A stretch of 64,000 nt of DNA from a bacterium (GCA_030549815.1 JAUQQQ010000006.1:19474-83473); one strand, 5' to 3'; positions 7,790-16,667 are shown, counted from the first letter of the stretch. Made by a program: numbers and translations. The notes: generated by a model from the letters alone, not told the origin.

Positions 7790-8724
7790 TATATCACCCC
7801 GCTTAGTATTTCTCTTATTTTTGATAGTTTTTGTTTATCTTTTGGTAATAGAGGAACAGGAATTATAATTAAGTCTCCATAATTTTGTTTGCTATCTGTT
7901 AAACCTAAATTTTTGAATACCACTTCTTGATACAGTTGGTCTATACTAAATGTTGTCTTTAATTTTTTATTGTTGGGAAGTATTATTGTTACTTCTTCGT
8001 TGTTTAAGATTTTTTCAATTTCTATTGGTAATATTAGAAGAAGATTTTTTTCTTGGATTACTTTGTAATTAGATTTATTTATTTTTATTTTTATCTTTAT
8101 GGGACCGTAGGGGGTATTTACTGTTATTTTGGAGTTTTCTTTTATTCTTGGTGGTATGGTTATATTTACAGTTGTTGGTTTGTTGTTAATGGAAAGTGTT
8201 AATGTTTTTTGTGTTCCGTTGTAAATTTCTTCTAAATTGAAATAGACTTCTATTTCTGGGATATTTGATTGAGTATTATGTTGATAGTTTTGGTATTGGT
8301 AATTTTGGTATGGTTCTGTAAAATCGAAGTCAAAAAATATAGTTTCAAAAGGATTTTTTCTATTTTTTGATTTTCCGAATGAGCCAAAAATTTCTTGCAG
8401 TATTTCTTCTAAATCTTTTGATGCTTTTGAGCTGTAGGTGTATTGGTTACCTCGTTGGTTAAATTGTTCTGGGTCAAAACCTTTTTTACTTGCTTCGTAC
8501 ATTGTTTTCCAATTTTCTCCGTATTTATCGTAGAATTTTCTTTTTTCGGGATCACTTAGGACTTCGTATGCTTCATTTATTTCTCTAAATATTTTTTCAG
8601 CTTCTTGTCGGTTGTTTGGGTTTAGATCGGGATGGTATTTTCTTACTAATTTTCTATATGCTTCTTTTAATTCTTTTTCGTTGGCATTTCTGCTTACACC
8701 TAATATTGAATAGTAGTCTTTCAT
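7789..8724 (-). CDS. cbpA: DnaJ-type co-chaperone without zinc finger (CbpA class)
   Basis: This co-chaperone stimulates DnaK ATPase through its J-domain (residues 1-70), with the catalytic HPD motif in KYHPDLN at about 30. A Phe/Gly/Asn/Tyr-rich linker follows (about 85-145), then the two beta-barrel C-terminal substrate domains (about 150-311). The four CxxCxGxG zinc repeats of DnaJ are missing, which makes it a class II (CbpA) protein; length 311 aa is typical. The ATG at 8724 has an AAAGGGGTGA site. It is the first gene of a two-gene operon with hspR, so it is probably autoregulated through HspR. Confidence 0.92.
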   Translation of the reverse strand: MKDYYSILGVSRNANEKELKEAYRKLVRKYHPDLNPNNRQEAEKIFREINEAYEVLSDPEKRKFYDKYGENWKTMYEASKKGFDPEQFNQRGNQYTYSSKASKDLEEILQEIFGSFGKSKNRKNPFETIFFDFDFTEPYQNYQYQNYQHNTQSNIPEIEVYFNLEEIYNGTQKTLTLSINNKPTTVNITIPPRIKENSKITVNTPYGPIKIKIKINKSNYKVIQEKNLLLILPIEIEKILNNEEVTIILPNNKKLKTTFSIDQLYQEVVFKNLGLTDSKQNYGDLIIIPVPLLPKDKQKLSKIREILSGVI

Positions 8725-8756
8725 TTTTTTTCACCCCTTTTCTTTATATACCCTCT

Positions 8757-8762
8757 ATTATA
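8757..8762 (-). promoter_or_regulatory. Probable -10 box of the cbpA-hspR operon
   Basis: A perfect TATAAT on the minus strand lies 32 bp before the cbpA ATG. The -35 region at 17-bp spacing is only TTTTAT, which is weak and may reflect activator- or repressor-dependent control. No CTTGAGT-N7-ACTCAAG HAIR repeat or CIRCE element is visible between 8725 and 8853. Confidence 0.5.
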
Positions 8763-8853
8763 TTTTTTATACAAAATTTATAAAAAATCCTTATAAAAAT
8801 TTTGTTATATTTTTTAATCTGAAATTTTTAATCTAAAATTTGAAATAGGAAAT

Positions 8854-9720
8854 TTATTGAAATCTATAGAGCTTTTTCATTAATTTCAGAAATATTATTG
8901 AAATAATCCAAATGAATATGATGGAGAAAACTGTTAGAGCACTTGCGTAACCAACATCCAAGTATTTAAAGAAATTTTCATAGATATACATTGGTAATGT
9001 TTTTGTTGAATTCGCGGGACCACCACCAGTTAATACAAAAGGTAAATCGAAAACAACCATAGCATATAAAAACCTAAAAAGTAAAGCACTGGAAATCGCA
9101 GGAATAGATAAGGGTAAAATAACCCAAAAAATTTGATGATAAAGATTTCCTTTTTCAATACTTAATGCCTCAAAAAGCTCCTTGTTTATATTTTTAAATG
9201 CAGAATAAAACATTATAGCAATAAAAGGAGTTGTTTTCCATACATCTATTATAACCATCCAAATAAAAGCCCATACAAAATTTGATAAAAAAATGTTTTC
9301 AATATTGAAAAAACTAAAAATTTTTGGAATAATTCCGTATTCCTCATTTAACATAAATCTCCATGATAAAGCCATTATTGCTGTTGGCAAAGCCCAAGGT
9401 AAAATAATACTTATCCTTAAAAATTTATTGTTTTCATTTTTCCATATAATAAAGGCAAGAATAAATCCTAATACAAATTCAATGAGGAAAGAAATAATAC
9501 TGAACCGAAGACTATTATACAACGATACCCAATAATTCGAATCTGTCAAAATATAACGATAGTTATCGAACAAAACAAATTTCCTAACATCTAAATATAT
9601 AATCTCTATAAGAAAAGAAGATATTAGAATTTTGACAAATGGATAAACTACAAAAACAAATAGTAATAACATAGTTAAAAAATTTATCAAAATAATAAAA
9701 AAATAGCTTTTCCCTTTCAT
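8854..9720 (-). CDS. ABC sugar transporter permease (MalF/UgpA type)
   Basis: The 288-aa protein has six predicted membrane helices and the binding-protein-dependent transport permease domain. The cytoplasmic EAA loop is recognisable as ELFEALSIEKGNLYHQIFW plus VILPLSIP near residue 195; it has Ser-Ile-Glu-Lys in place of the usual xxDGA. GGGPANSTKTLPMYIYENFF near 233 is a stretch typical of carbohydrate-uptake permeases. The solute-binding protein, second permease and ATPase are not in the window downstream, so it may be an orphan. Its ATG follows the rapZ stop without a gap, making it the last gene of the atpB-rapZ transcription unit, an odd place for one ABC subunit. Confidence 0.87.
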   Translation of the reverse strand: MKGKSYFFIILINFLTMLLLFVFVVYPFVKILISSFLIEIIYLDVRKFVLFDNYRYILTDSNYWVSLYNSLRFSIISFLIEFVLGFILAFIIWKNENNKFLRISIILPWALPTAIMALSWRFMLNEEYGIIPKIFSFFNIENIFLSNFVWAFIWMVIIDVWKTTPFIAIMFYSAFKNINKELFEALSIEKGNLYHQIFWVILPLSIPAISSALLFRFLYAMVVFDLPFVLTGGGPANSTKTLPMYIYENFFKYLDVGYASALTVFSIIFIWIISIIFLKLMKKLYRFQ

Positions 9721-10593
9721 TTAATTTTTATATATATCCCTGTGCTCGATTAAAACTTTTATATTTTGGTATTTGTTTTTGATAAAGTTATAAATATATT
9801 CTGCGACGAATACGGAACGGTGTTTCCCTCCTGTGCAACCTATCCCTATCTCCAAATAATTCTTTACATTATTAAAATAAAAATTTAAAACAAAAAGTAT
9901 ATATTCTATCGTTTTATTTAGAAATTCAGTTGTCAGAGAATCAGAAAGTAAGTATTCTTTTACTTCTTTATCTAAACCAGTTTTATCCGATAGTTCCCTG
10001 ATGTAAAAAGGATTTTTTAGTACTCTTACATCTATAATAAAATCACTGTTTAAAAATCCATATTTATAACCAAAAGATGTTATTTTTAAAATATAAACTT
10101 TTTTAGAAGATATTATTTCAGAGATTTTTATTGATAAGTCATAGGGTGAAAGATCAGAAGTATCTATTACAAAATGTGATTTTCTTTTTAATTCTTCTAA
10201 TAATTCTTTTTCTAACTTTATCCCTTCTTCTATATTTTCTGGATTCAATGGATGGATTCTCCTGTTTGAATTATACCTTTTTATTAAAGTTTTTTCGTTG
10301 CTATCTAAGAATATTATTTTTACATTGTATTCACTGGCTAATCTTAGGGTATCTTTTATTAATTTATTGATTGATTTTTTTAGTTTTGGTAAATCTCTTT
10401 TTTTTGAGACAAAAATTAACCTTGGGTCGATAATGAAAGAAATGTTTTCTATATTACTATTTTGTGCTATTTGCACAATTTTAGGAATTAGATTAAGGGG
10501 TGTATTATCTATACAATAGAAACCACTATCTTCTAATATTCTTAACGCTGTATTTTTTCCCGCACCAGATATTCCAGTAATAAATATTATCAT
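9721..10593 (-). CDS. rapZ: RapZ/YvcJ-family P-loop nucleotide-binding protein
   Basis: Members bind GTP/ATP; in enterobacteria RapZ controls glucosamine-6-phosphate synthase mRNA decay, in Bacillus YvcJ is linked to competence. The N-terminal P-loop is GISGAGKNT (residues 7-15), followed by ALRILEDSGFYCIDNTPLNLIP, an almost exact family block. The C-terminal RapZ domain has IGIGCTGGKHRSVFVAEYI. Length (290 aa) is standard. One oddity is Asn in place of the Ser/Thr that follows the P-loop Lys (GKN instead of GKS/T), the position that normally ligates Mg2+. The gene is 9 bp after pgm, a plausible link to amino-sugar and cell-wall precursor supply. Confidence 0.93.
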   Translation of the reverse strand: MIIFITGISGAGKNTALRILEDSGFYCIDNTPLNLIPKIVQIAQNSNIENISFIIDPRLIFVSKKRDLPKLKKSINKLIKDTLRLASEYNVKIIFLDSNEKTLIKRYNSNRRIHPLNPENIEEGIKLEKELLEELKRKSHFVIDTSDLSPYDLSIKISEIISSKKVYILKITSFGYKYGFLNSDFIIDVRVLKNPFYIRELSDKTGLDKEVKEYLLSDSLTTEFLNKTIEYILFVLNFYFNNVKNYLEIGIGCTGGKHRSVFVAEYIYNFIKNKYQNIKVLIEHRDIYKN

Positions 10594-10602
10594 TAATTGT
10601 TT

Positions 10603-12069
10603 TTAAGTTTGAAAAAGATTTATAACTTTCTGGACTTTTTCTTTTGCATTATCAAATGTTTTTGATTCTGAATATATTCTTATTAATGGTTCTGTGCCTG
10701 ATGGCCTTAAGACTACCCAATTAATATCATCTTCCTCGATCTTTATATAATCCTTAATTTCAATATTTCTGATATTAAATAAAGATTTGATTTTATCAAT
10801 ATTTTTTGAAATTAATTCATATTTTGATTTTTGTTCTTCAACAGAACTAAAATGTAAGTCATACCTGTAGCAGTAAGATTCATCTGTAAGAGAATGAAGA
10901 AAGGAAAGAATTTCATGAGGTTTTATGTTGCTTTCTGACATTAATTCTATTATATAAAGTGCATTCAATAAACTATCCCTTTCTGGAATATGGTTTTTAA
11001 AACCTATACCTCCACTTTCTTCTCCTCCTATTAAAATATTGTCTCTAACAAAAAGGTCTGCAATATATTTAAATCCGACAGGTGTTTCTAACGTTTCTAC
11101 ACCTAACTTTTTTCCTAATCTTTTTAACTTTGTTGATGTTGGCAATGTTCTTATTAATTTTCCATCCCATCCTTTGTTTTTGATTAGATGGAAAGCGAGT
11201 AATGGCAATATTTCATGTGGAGTTATCCACCCTTCTGAATTAATTGAAAATATCCTGTCTCCATCTCCATCAAAAGCAAAGCCTATACAATTCCTACCTA
11301 TCATTTTTACGATTTTTTTCAAATCCCCCAAGTTTTGTGGTATGGGTTCTGGGGATAAACCATTAAAATATGGATTCTTATAATTATTAATTTCTACTAC
11401 ATTATTCGATTTAATTAAACTTTTGAAACTATTAGATAATGAGCCAAACATGTAGTCTATAACTACTATTATGTTGTTTTTCTCTATAAAATTCTTTATT
11501 TTTTCTAAATCTATTTTTTGTTTTATCGTTTCTAAATATTCTTCTTGGAAATTTGATTTATTTATTATACTTTTATTTCTTTGTTCCGGTGGTATTTCAT
11601 TTGACAAAAATTTCTCCAAGATTTTAACCATTTCATTTGTTGCTGAACCACCATATTCAGCTTTATATTTTATACCGTTATAATAGTATGGATTGTGTGA
11701 TGCTGTTATCATTATACCTGCTGCTAATCCATTGAATGTTTTTAAAGATAGTGCAGGTGTTGAACATGAACTACTTGATAAATAAACGGGTATATTAAAT
11801 GATGCTAAAACTTCAGCCACTGTTTGAGCAAAATATTCAGACATAAATCTATTATCATACCCTATTGCTACACCTTTGGTAAAATCCCTGTATTCTACTT
11901 TGTAGGAAGAATGATAATGCTTATTGTAATCGATATTATATATGTCTAAATTTCTTCTTTCTTCTGATTTTACTAATTGTGCTATTGCAGTAGCTACTTT
12001 TTTTACATTGTATACTGTAAAATCTTCTGCAATTATTGCTCTCCAACCGTCTGTGCCAAATTTAATCAT
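10603..12069 (-). CDS. Phosphoglucomutase/phosphomannomutase family enzyme
   Basis: This alpha-D-phosphohexomutase (488 aa) interconverts hexose 1- and 6-phosphates. All four functional loops are visible: the phosphoserine loop ITASHNPYYYNG (about residue 137), the Mg2+ loop FAFDGDGDRIF (about 265), the sugar loop GGEESGGIG (about 350) and the phosphate loop RPSGTEPLIRIY (about 455). Whether it prefers glucose, mannose or glucosamine phosphate cannot be read from these loops. The ATG overlaps the rplQ stop (ATGA). Its neighbour rapZ regulates amino-sugar synthesis in other bacteria, which is compatible with a cell-wall role but is not proof. Confidence 0.93.
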   Translation of the reverse strand: MIKFGTDGWRAIIAEDFTVYNVKKVATAIAQLVKSEERRNLDIYNIDYNKHYHSSYKVEYRDFTKGVAIGYDNRFMSEYFAQTVAEVLASFNIPVYLSSSSCSTPALSLKTFNGLAAGIMITASHNPYYYNGIKYKAEYGGSATNEMVKILEKFLSNEIPPEQRNKSIINKSNFQEEYLETIKQKIDLEKIKNFIEKNNIIVVIDYMFGSLSNSFKSLIKSNNVVEINNYKNPYFNGLSPEPIPQNLGDLKKIVKMIGRNCIGFAFDGDGDRIFSINSEGWITPHEILPLLAFHLIKNKGWDGKLIRTLPTSTKLKRLGKKLGVETLETPVGFKYIADLFVRDNILIGGEESGGIGFKNHIPERDSLLNALYIIELMSESNIKPHEILSFLHSLTDESYCYRYDLHFSSVEEQKSKYELISKNIDKIKSLFNIRNIEIKDYIKIEEDDINWVVLRPSGTEPLIRIYSESKTFDNAKEKVQKVINLFQT

Positions 12070-12494
12070 GCTTCTATCCTAATTAATGCTTTTATTGCTG
12101 CATCTCCTCTTCTAAAACCAACCCTATATATACTTAAATATCCACCTTTTTCTTTGTTTTTACTATTAATCATTGAACCTATGTCTATTGCACTTTTAAC
12201 CAAGCTTCTATCTCCAAGGTATTCATATATTTTTCTTGATAGATTAACTAATTGTGTTTTAAGTTTTTCTTTTTGATCTTCTGGGGCGTTGTTTATAAGA
12301 TTCTTTATTTTTGCTGCTTTTTTGGCATAAGTCAAAACTTTTGATCCAAATCTTTGCAATGCTTTTGCTCTTGCTAATGTGGTAAATATTTCTAACCTTG
12401 GACTTTTTATTAAATTTTTTAGTAGATTTTTTAACATTGATATTCTGTGTTCAGTATATCTACCTAATTTTTTATATCTTTTTCTGTGTCTCAT
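12066..12494 (-). CDS. rplQ: 50S ribosomal protein L17
   Basis: L17 is an early-assembling large-subunit protein near the exit tunnel. The MRHRKRYKKLGRYTEHRISMLKNL start is diagnostic. The mid-section contains TTLARAKALQRFGSKVLTYAKK, and the end is YRVGFRRGDAAIKALIRIEA, as in most bacteria. At 142 aa it is slightly longer than the E. coli protein. In most genomes rplQ directly follows rpoA; here it follows the ATP synthase genes while rpoA is at 49.2 kb, so the alpha operon is split. A stop-start overlap couples it to pgm. Confidence 0.97.
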   Translation of the reverse strand: MRHRKRYKKLGRYTEHRISMLKNLLKNLIKSPRLEIFTTLARAKALQRFGSKVLTYAKKAAKIKNLINNAPEDQKEKLKTQLVNLSRKIYEYLGDRSLVKSAIDIGSMINSKNKEKGGYLSIYRVGFRRGDAAIKALIRIEA

Positions 12495-12507
12495 CTTTTT
12501 TCCCCCT

Positions 12508-13074
12508 TTATGAAAGTATTTTTATTGAACTTAATTTGTTGTTTATGACTTCCTCTACATTTTTTAATAGTTTATCTAAATCTTTTTTAACTGATAGATC
12601 AAGGACTAAGTTATCACTCATCAAAACTATTCCTCCTAATATTTCTTTATCTACGTGGATATTTTTGATTTTTATTTTTATACTTAATTTCTCTTCTATT
12701 GTTTTTATTATTTTTTCAAGTTCTTGATTATTAATTTGAAATGCTGTTTTTATATCAACTTCGAGTATTTTATTTTGATTGTTATACATTAATTTGTAAT
12801 AGTAGAAAATTTTGGGTAATAATTTTTGTCTCTTCTTTAACAAGATGAGCTTTAAAAATTTTTTAGTTATTTCTGATAATTCTATTTTTTTTAGAATTAT
12901 TTCCTCTTTATCAAAGGGTGAAATTGATAATGAATTCCATAGTTCTGCTATATTTTTATTTTTTTCTAATAATTTTATGAATTGTTCTAAATCTTTCATT
13001 ACCTCTTCTATTTGATTTTTTTCTTTTGCTTTTTGGAATACTGAGGAAGCATATCTTGCTGCTATCGATAACAT
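12508..13074 (-). CDS. atpH: ATP synthase F1 delta subunit (OSCP)
   Basis: Delta forms the stator link between F1 and the b subunits. The N-terminal six-helix domain starts LSIAARYASSVFQKAKEKN. The C-terminal domain contains VDKEILGGIVLMSDNLVLDLSVKKDLDKL, which corresponds to the family's (V/I)DP-x-L-x-GG-(I/V) and D-x-S-(V/L/I) block. Length 188 aa is typical. An AAGGGG site sits 8-13 bp upstream. A 101-bp GC-rich gap separates it from atpF, unusual in an operon otherwise packed with gaps under 40 bp. The catalytic subunit genes do not follow; rplQ does. Confidence 0.93.
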   Translation of the reverse strand: MLSIAARYASSVFQKAKEKNQIEEVMKDLEQFIKLLEKNKNIAELWNSLSISPFDKEEIILKKIELSEITKKFLKLILLKKRQKLLPKIFYYYKLMYNNQNKILEVDIKTAFQINNQELEKIIKTIEEKLSIKIKIKNIHVDKEILGGIVLMSDNLVLDLSVKKDLDKLLKNVEEVINNKLSSIKILS

Positions 13075-13083
13075 TTTTTATTT

Positions 13084-13175
13084 ACCCCTTTTATGTGAGT
13101 TTTCCACTACGGCCCTTTCTTCTGGAGTTGGGAACTTCTTTTTGTCAGATCCCTTCTCCCTTGCGGCCTACACCC
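13084..13175. other. GC-rich intercistronic segment between atpF and atpH
   Basis: The stretch 13104-13175 is a little over 50% G+C, against about 30% around it. It contains GGCC on both ends (near 13111 and 13164) and short AGTT/AACT pairing, but no long stem. The minus strand has no coupled reading frame. The atpH ribosome-binding site occupies its left end. It could be an RNA element setting the subunit ratio, a processing site, or an inserted repeat. Confidence 0.45.
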
Positions 13176-13673
13176 CTAATTTTTTTCTGTTTCTTTCAAT
13201 TTTTGGGTTGCTACTTCTATTATTTTTTGATTAATATTTGGATCGATAACTTCCTTTAAAACCCCTTTTGCTAAGGAAGTTACTATTTCTATGTAAGTAT
13301 TTCTTATTTCATCGATAGCTTTCTTTTGTGCTAATTCTATTTCTTTAAGTGCTTTCGTTTGTGTTTCTTGTGCTTTATTTTGTGCTTCTTCAATAATGTA
13401 ATTCTTTATATTTTCTGCTTCTTTCATTGCTTCCTGAATTATTCTTTCTCTTTCTTTGTAGATTTCATTCAATTTAGATTCTAATTCTTGTTTTATTTTT
13501 TCTACATCTTTTCTTATTTCTTCAGCAGTGCTAATATTTTTCTGGATAATATTTTTTCTTTCTTCTGTTATGGCTTTAAATGGTTTATAAAACAGAAAAT
13601 AAGCTAAAATTGAGAAAATAATAAAATTTACTATTTGTAAAACCAATGTCCAAACACTTAGTATCTCTCCCAT
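13176..13673 (-). CDS. atpF: ATP synthase F0 b subunit
   Basis: The b subunit is the membrane-anchored peripheral stalk. A hydrophobic anchor (about residues 8-28) is followed by YKPFKAITEERKNIIQ, matching the family's KP-x-x-x-x-x-x-R-x-x-x-I, then more than 100 residues of Ala/Glu/Lys-rich coiled coil. I prefer the ATG at 13673, giving 165 aa: a GGAGTGA site lies 6 bp before it, whereas the alternative GTG at 13682 would sit inside that site. It follows atpE by 12 bp. Confidence 0.93.
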   Translation of the reverse strand: MGEILSVWTLVLQIVNFIIFSILAYFLFYKPFKAITEERKNIIQKNISTAEEIRKDVEKIKQELESKLNEIYKERERIIQEAMKEAENIKNYIIEEAQNKAQETQTKALKEIELAQKKAIDEIRNTYIEIVTSLAKGVLKEVIDPNINQKIIEVATQKLKETEKN

Positions 13674-13685
13674 TTTTTTCACTCC

Positions 13686-14024
13686 TTATTTTGCAAAGAA
13701 AAGTTGGAATACAAAGAACAATGTATATAGAACTTGAGCCTCTATTAAAGCAAATGCAACGAAATACCAAATCAACATCTTATTGGTTGTTTCTGGATTC
13801 CTGTATATTCCTTCAATGAATGCTTTCGATAGCAGACCTATACTTGCTGCTCCTCCACCAGCTGCAAGACCTAAGCCTACAACTCCAAGAGCTTTAAATA
13901 ACTTTTCATTATTTAAATTGGGTAAAACCTGTTGAGATACCTCTGCATCATTTGCTAAAACAAAACTTACTACAAAAAGTAATGAAATTACTGCTACTGC
14001 TAAAATCATGTTTTTTCTTTTCAT
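13686..14024 (-). CDS. atpE: ATP synthase F0 c subunit with N-terminal signal-like extension
   Basis: Multiple copies form the rotor ring. The two ring helices are clear: GVVGLGLAAGGGAASIGLLSKAF plus IEG, and WYFVAFALIEAQVLYTLFFVF, joined by a polar RNPETTN loop (usually RQPE). The ion-carrying carboxylate is the Glu of ALIEAQ. The Gln of helix 1 and the Ser/Thr after the Glu, seen in sodium-binding rings, are both absent, so proton coupling is more likely. At 112 aa it is about 30 residues longer than usual; the extra N-terminus looks like a cleavable signal peptide (KRKN, hydrophobic core, FVLANDAE). Confidence 0.95.
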   Translation of the reverse strand: MKRKNMILAVAVISLLFVVSFVLANDAEVSQQVLPNLNNEKLFKALGVVGLGLAAGGGAASIGLLSKAFIEGIYRNPETTNKMLIWYFVAFALIEAQVLYTLFFVFQLFFAK

Positions 14025-14056
14025 ATGTTTTACCTCCTTACTTGTTTATTTTTTTA

Positions 14057-14896
14057 TTAATGACTCTCCTCATGTGGTAAATATAGAGCAATATAAATTG
14101 CACTTAAAACTTCAAAGATTAAAGCTTGTATTATCGATGCGGCTAAACCTAAAAACATCACAAAGAATGTTAAAATATACAAGAATAATTTAATAAATAC
14201 TAAGTTATTTTCTACTATTTGCTCAACAAATTTTTCTACCATCAGGTGTTCGGAAAATATATTTGCAAATAACCTCAAGGATAATGATAGTGTTCTTGCA
14301 AAAATATCAATAATATTTAAAAAAAGAAACAGTGGTAATAAAATTATTCCGATAAATATTGCTGTTTTTTCTTTCCCCATTTTGAAAATGTAAGGTATTG
14401 GAAAAATAAAATGTTCCAACCAATTTTTTATACCTGTCTCCTTTATTGCTATTATATTATAGGTAATCACAGAAATTAGGGTTAAAGCTAAAGTTGTGCT
14501 CAAATCTGATGTTGGAGGAGTTATTAAACTTTGCCCTTCATACTTTATGATTGGGGGAATATAACCTAATAAATTTGAAAACAGTATAAAAATAAAGTAG
14601 GAAACTAATAAGACCATATATTTATCTGCTATTTTACCACCCAATATACTCTGATTTATTGAATTTATACCTTCTATAATCATCTCGAAAATGTTTTGTA
14701 TGCTAATAGCTTTAGGTATAAGCAGTTCGGATTTAAACGGATAATTTTTTAATTCTTGTAATGTTTTCATTACTGAGATTCTATAAAAAACGCCAATTAT
14801 TAGTATTACTGCCATTACAATCCATGTGCTTATGATTGTGTTTAAATGTATTTCTACATTTGCTATTTGATATTTTATAAAGCTACCTAAAAACAT
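14057..14896 (-). CDS. atpB: ATP synthase F0 a subunit
   Basis: Subunit a provides the proton half-channels next to the c ring. The essential arginine is in LSLSLRLFANIFSEHLMVE (about residue 215), the equivalent of E. coli Arg210 in LxLRLFGN. The last helix, ASIIQALIFEVLSAIYIALYL, contains the conserved Gln. Length 279 aa with 5-6 membrane helices is typical. It is the first gene of the operon: an AAAGGAGG site and a TGTAGAAT promoter element lie within 35 bp upstream. No atpI precedes it, and atpA, atpG, atpD and atpC are not in the window. Confidence 0.95.
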   Translation of the reverse strand: MFLGSFIKYQIANVEIHLNTIISTWIVMAVILIIGVFYRISVMKTLQELKNYPFKSELLIPKAISIQNIFEMIIEGINSINQSILGGKIADKYMVLLVSYFIFILFSNLLGYIPPIIKYEGQSLITPPTSDLSTTLALTLISVITYNIIAIKETGIKNWLEHFIFPIPYIFKMGKEKTAIFIGIILLPLFLFLNIIDIFARTLSLSLRLFANIFSEHLMVEKFVEQIVENNLVFIKLFLYILTFFVMFLGLAASIIQALIFEVLSAIYIALYLPHEESH

Positions 14897-14921
14897 TTTT
14901 TCCTCCTTTGATATAATAAAG

Positions 14922-14929
14922 ATTCTACA
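14922..14929 (-). promoter_or_regulatory. Putative promoter core (TGTAGAAT) of the atp operon
   Basis: TGTAGAAT on the minus strand ends 25 bp before the atpB ATG. At 17 bp further upstream is only TTAAAG as a -35. The same octamer followed by CTT precedes rplY, and the octamer also precedes rpsK. Confidence 0.45.
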
Positions 14930-14970
14930 TTTAAAAAAATTTACCTTTAAAAAAAACTAATTTGGAAATT

Positions 14971-15336
14971 TTAGTGGCAACCACAACTACCATTACCGCA
15001 AGAACAAGAATGCTCTTCTTTATCAGAACATCCACAACCACATCCACAACCATTACTTTTTTCTATATCTATCACAAAGTAACTCTTACCTTCTTTATCT
15101 ATAATATCTACCTTTAAATTTTCTACAAATGGATATGAAAAATCATCTACTACTACTTTGAAATCTCCAAATTCTATGAATGTATCTGAACTATCGGTTT
15201 CATTGGTTAGTTCCATCCCAAAATCTAATCCGCAACATCCTGCTGGTATAGCATATATCCTTAAATAATAACCTTCACCTTCTTCTTTTATCATTTGTTT
15301 AACTTTTTCTTTTGCTTTTTCACTTAATACTAACAT
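14971..15336 (-). CDS. IscA/HesB-family protein with Cys-rich C-terminal tail
   Basis: The 121-aa protein aligns with the A-type Fe-S carrier fold: LSEKAKEKVKQMIKEEG, then a beta strand YYLRIYAIPAGCCGLDFGMEL, in the place of the family's LR-x-x-x-x-x-GGCSG-x-x-Y. The tail after residue 100 is remarkable: GCGCGCGC, then CSCGNGSCGCH, giving ten cysteines in about 28 residues plus two His. Ordinary IscA has only a CGCG ending. This suggests extra metal binding or a metallothionein-like tail. The gene is monocistronic, divergent from the PLD gene. Confidence 0.8.
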   Translation of the reverse strand: MLVLSEKAKEKVKQMIKEEGEGYYLRIYAIPAGCCGLDFGMELTNETDSSDTFIEFGDFKVVVDDFSYPFVENLKVDIIDKEGKSYFVIDIEKSNGCGCGCGCSDKEEHSCSCGNGSCGCH

Positions 15337-15494
15337 TTTATTTTACCCCCTTTCTCTGTTTCTCTAATTATAAATTTATCTATAATTCTTATTTACTCCT
15401 TTGTTTTTTTATTATATTTACATTTTTTTTACAAAAAAATAGTTATGAAAAATGTTTTATTTTTTATTACTTTTATTGTAAGGAGGGGTAAATT

Positions 15495-16667
15495 ATGAGG
15501 ATAAATGATAATATTTGCCCTAACAATTATTACAAACCTAATAATAAAGTGGAATTTCTTACATCAGAAGAAGTTACTGCAAAAGAAGCTGAAATAATCC
15601 TGAATGCTAAAGATACAATACATATAGCTAAATACAGTTTCAATAGTATGTTACTCGCTAATCTACTTGTAAAAAAAGTCAAAGAAGGGGTAAAAGTGAG
15701 AGTCGTTATTGATCCCTTGTCTTTGCAAGGAGCAGGAAAAGAGTGGGAAAAAAGGAAATACGTCGTCCAATACCTTAAAGAAAACGGGGTTGAAGTTGAG
15801 ACTTTCCCTTATGTACCTACCGACAAAAATGCTAATCTTAGTAATTTTTCTAAACCTTACTCTACTTCATTTTATACAGTTAATCAGGATAATGATTACG
15901 AGAATAAATCTAATTACCAATTAATGCATTCAAAGTATGTTTCAGTTGATGGTAAAAGGGCAGTAATTTCAGGCGTTAATTGGTCTGATGGTAGCTTTAA
16001 AAATGTAGATTCTGGTATATATGTTGAAGGAAAGGTTGTTGATGACTTGGAAAAAGATTTTTGGTTCCTTTTCAAAAAATCGGGCGGGAAAGACTATGAA
16101 TATGTCCCAAGAGCAGAAGATGCTGGTAATTCCTGTGCTTCCTTACTAATAGCAGATAAAGTTTTTTCTAAAACAAGTTATTCAGCAGCGGTTTATAACG
16201 CCGTCGCTAACGCTAAAAATAATATATATATTAGTGCTTTTGTCTTATCCGACCCTTACCTAATAAAGCTACTAATACAAGCAAAAAATAAAGGAGTTAA
16301 AATTTATGTCATATTAGATCCTAATAAATCACCTGATTATAGTAACCCTAATTACGATACAGCACAAAAATTAAAAGAAGCTGGTATTATTCCTCGATGG
16401 TATAAAGTGAAAACTTATGATACTTCTCTTTCAAATTTCCTTCACACTAAACTACTTATAACAGACGATACACTTATCGTTGGAAGTGGAAATTTCTCAT
16501 ATAAAGGACTGAGAATAAACCACGAAGTAGGAATAGAAACAAATGATAAAGAAGCGATATCTAAAGCAATCCAATATTTTAAAACTATATGGAAAGAAAA
16601 TACCTCTACTATCCCTTATCTACCACCTCCACCTTCTAATCCACAAACAATAAGAGAATACTACTGA
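15495..16667 (+). CDS. Phospholipase D-like protein with two HKD motifs
   Basis: Two PLD catalytic motifs are complete: H145-x-K147 in MHSKYVSVDGKRAVISGVNW and H317-T-K319 in LHTKLLITDDTLIVGSGNF. The two halves form one active site that acts on phosphodiester bonds through a phospho-histidine. Substrates in the family range from phospholipids to DNA, and none can be chosen here. There is no signal peptide or membrane helix, which argues against cardiolipin synthase. Length 390 aa; the C-terminus is Pro-rich (LPPPPSNP). A GGAGGGG site lies 6 bp before the ATG. The cupin gene follows at 19 bp, probably in the same operon. Confidence 0.88.
   Translation: MRINDNICPNNYYKPNNKVEFLTSEEVTAKEAEIILNAKDTIHIAKYSFNSMLLANLLVKKVKEGVKVRVVIDPLSLQGAGKEWEKRKYVVQYLKENGVEVETFPYVPTDKNANLSNFSKPYSTSFYTVNQDNDYENKSNYQLMHSKYVSVDGKRAVISGVNWSDGSFKNVDSGIYVEGKVVDDLEKDFWFLFKKSGGKDYEYVPRAEDAGNSCASLLIADKVFSKTSYSAAVYNAVANAKNNIYISAFVLSDPYLIKLLIQAKNKGVKIYVILDPNKSPDYSNPNYDTAQKLKEAGIIPRWYKVKTYDTSLSNFLHTKLLITDDTLIVGSGNFSYKGLRINHEVGIETNDKEAISKAIQYFKTIWKENTSTIPYLPPPPSNPQTIREYY

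Noticed and set aside
8725-8853. HAIR or CIRCE operator in front of cbpA-hspR
   Set aside because: No matching inverted repeat is visible on either strand.
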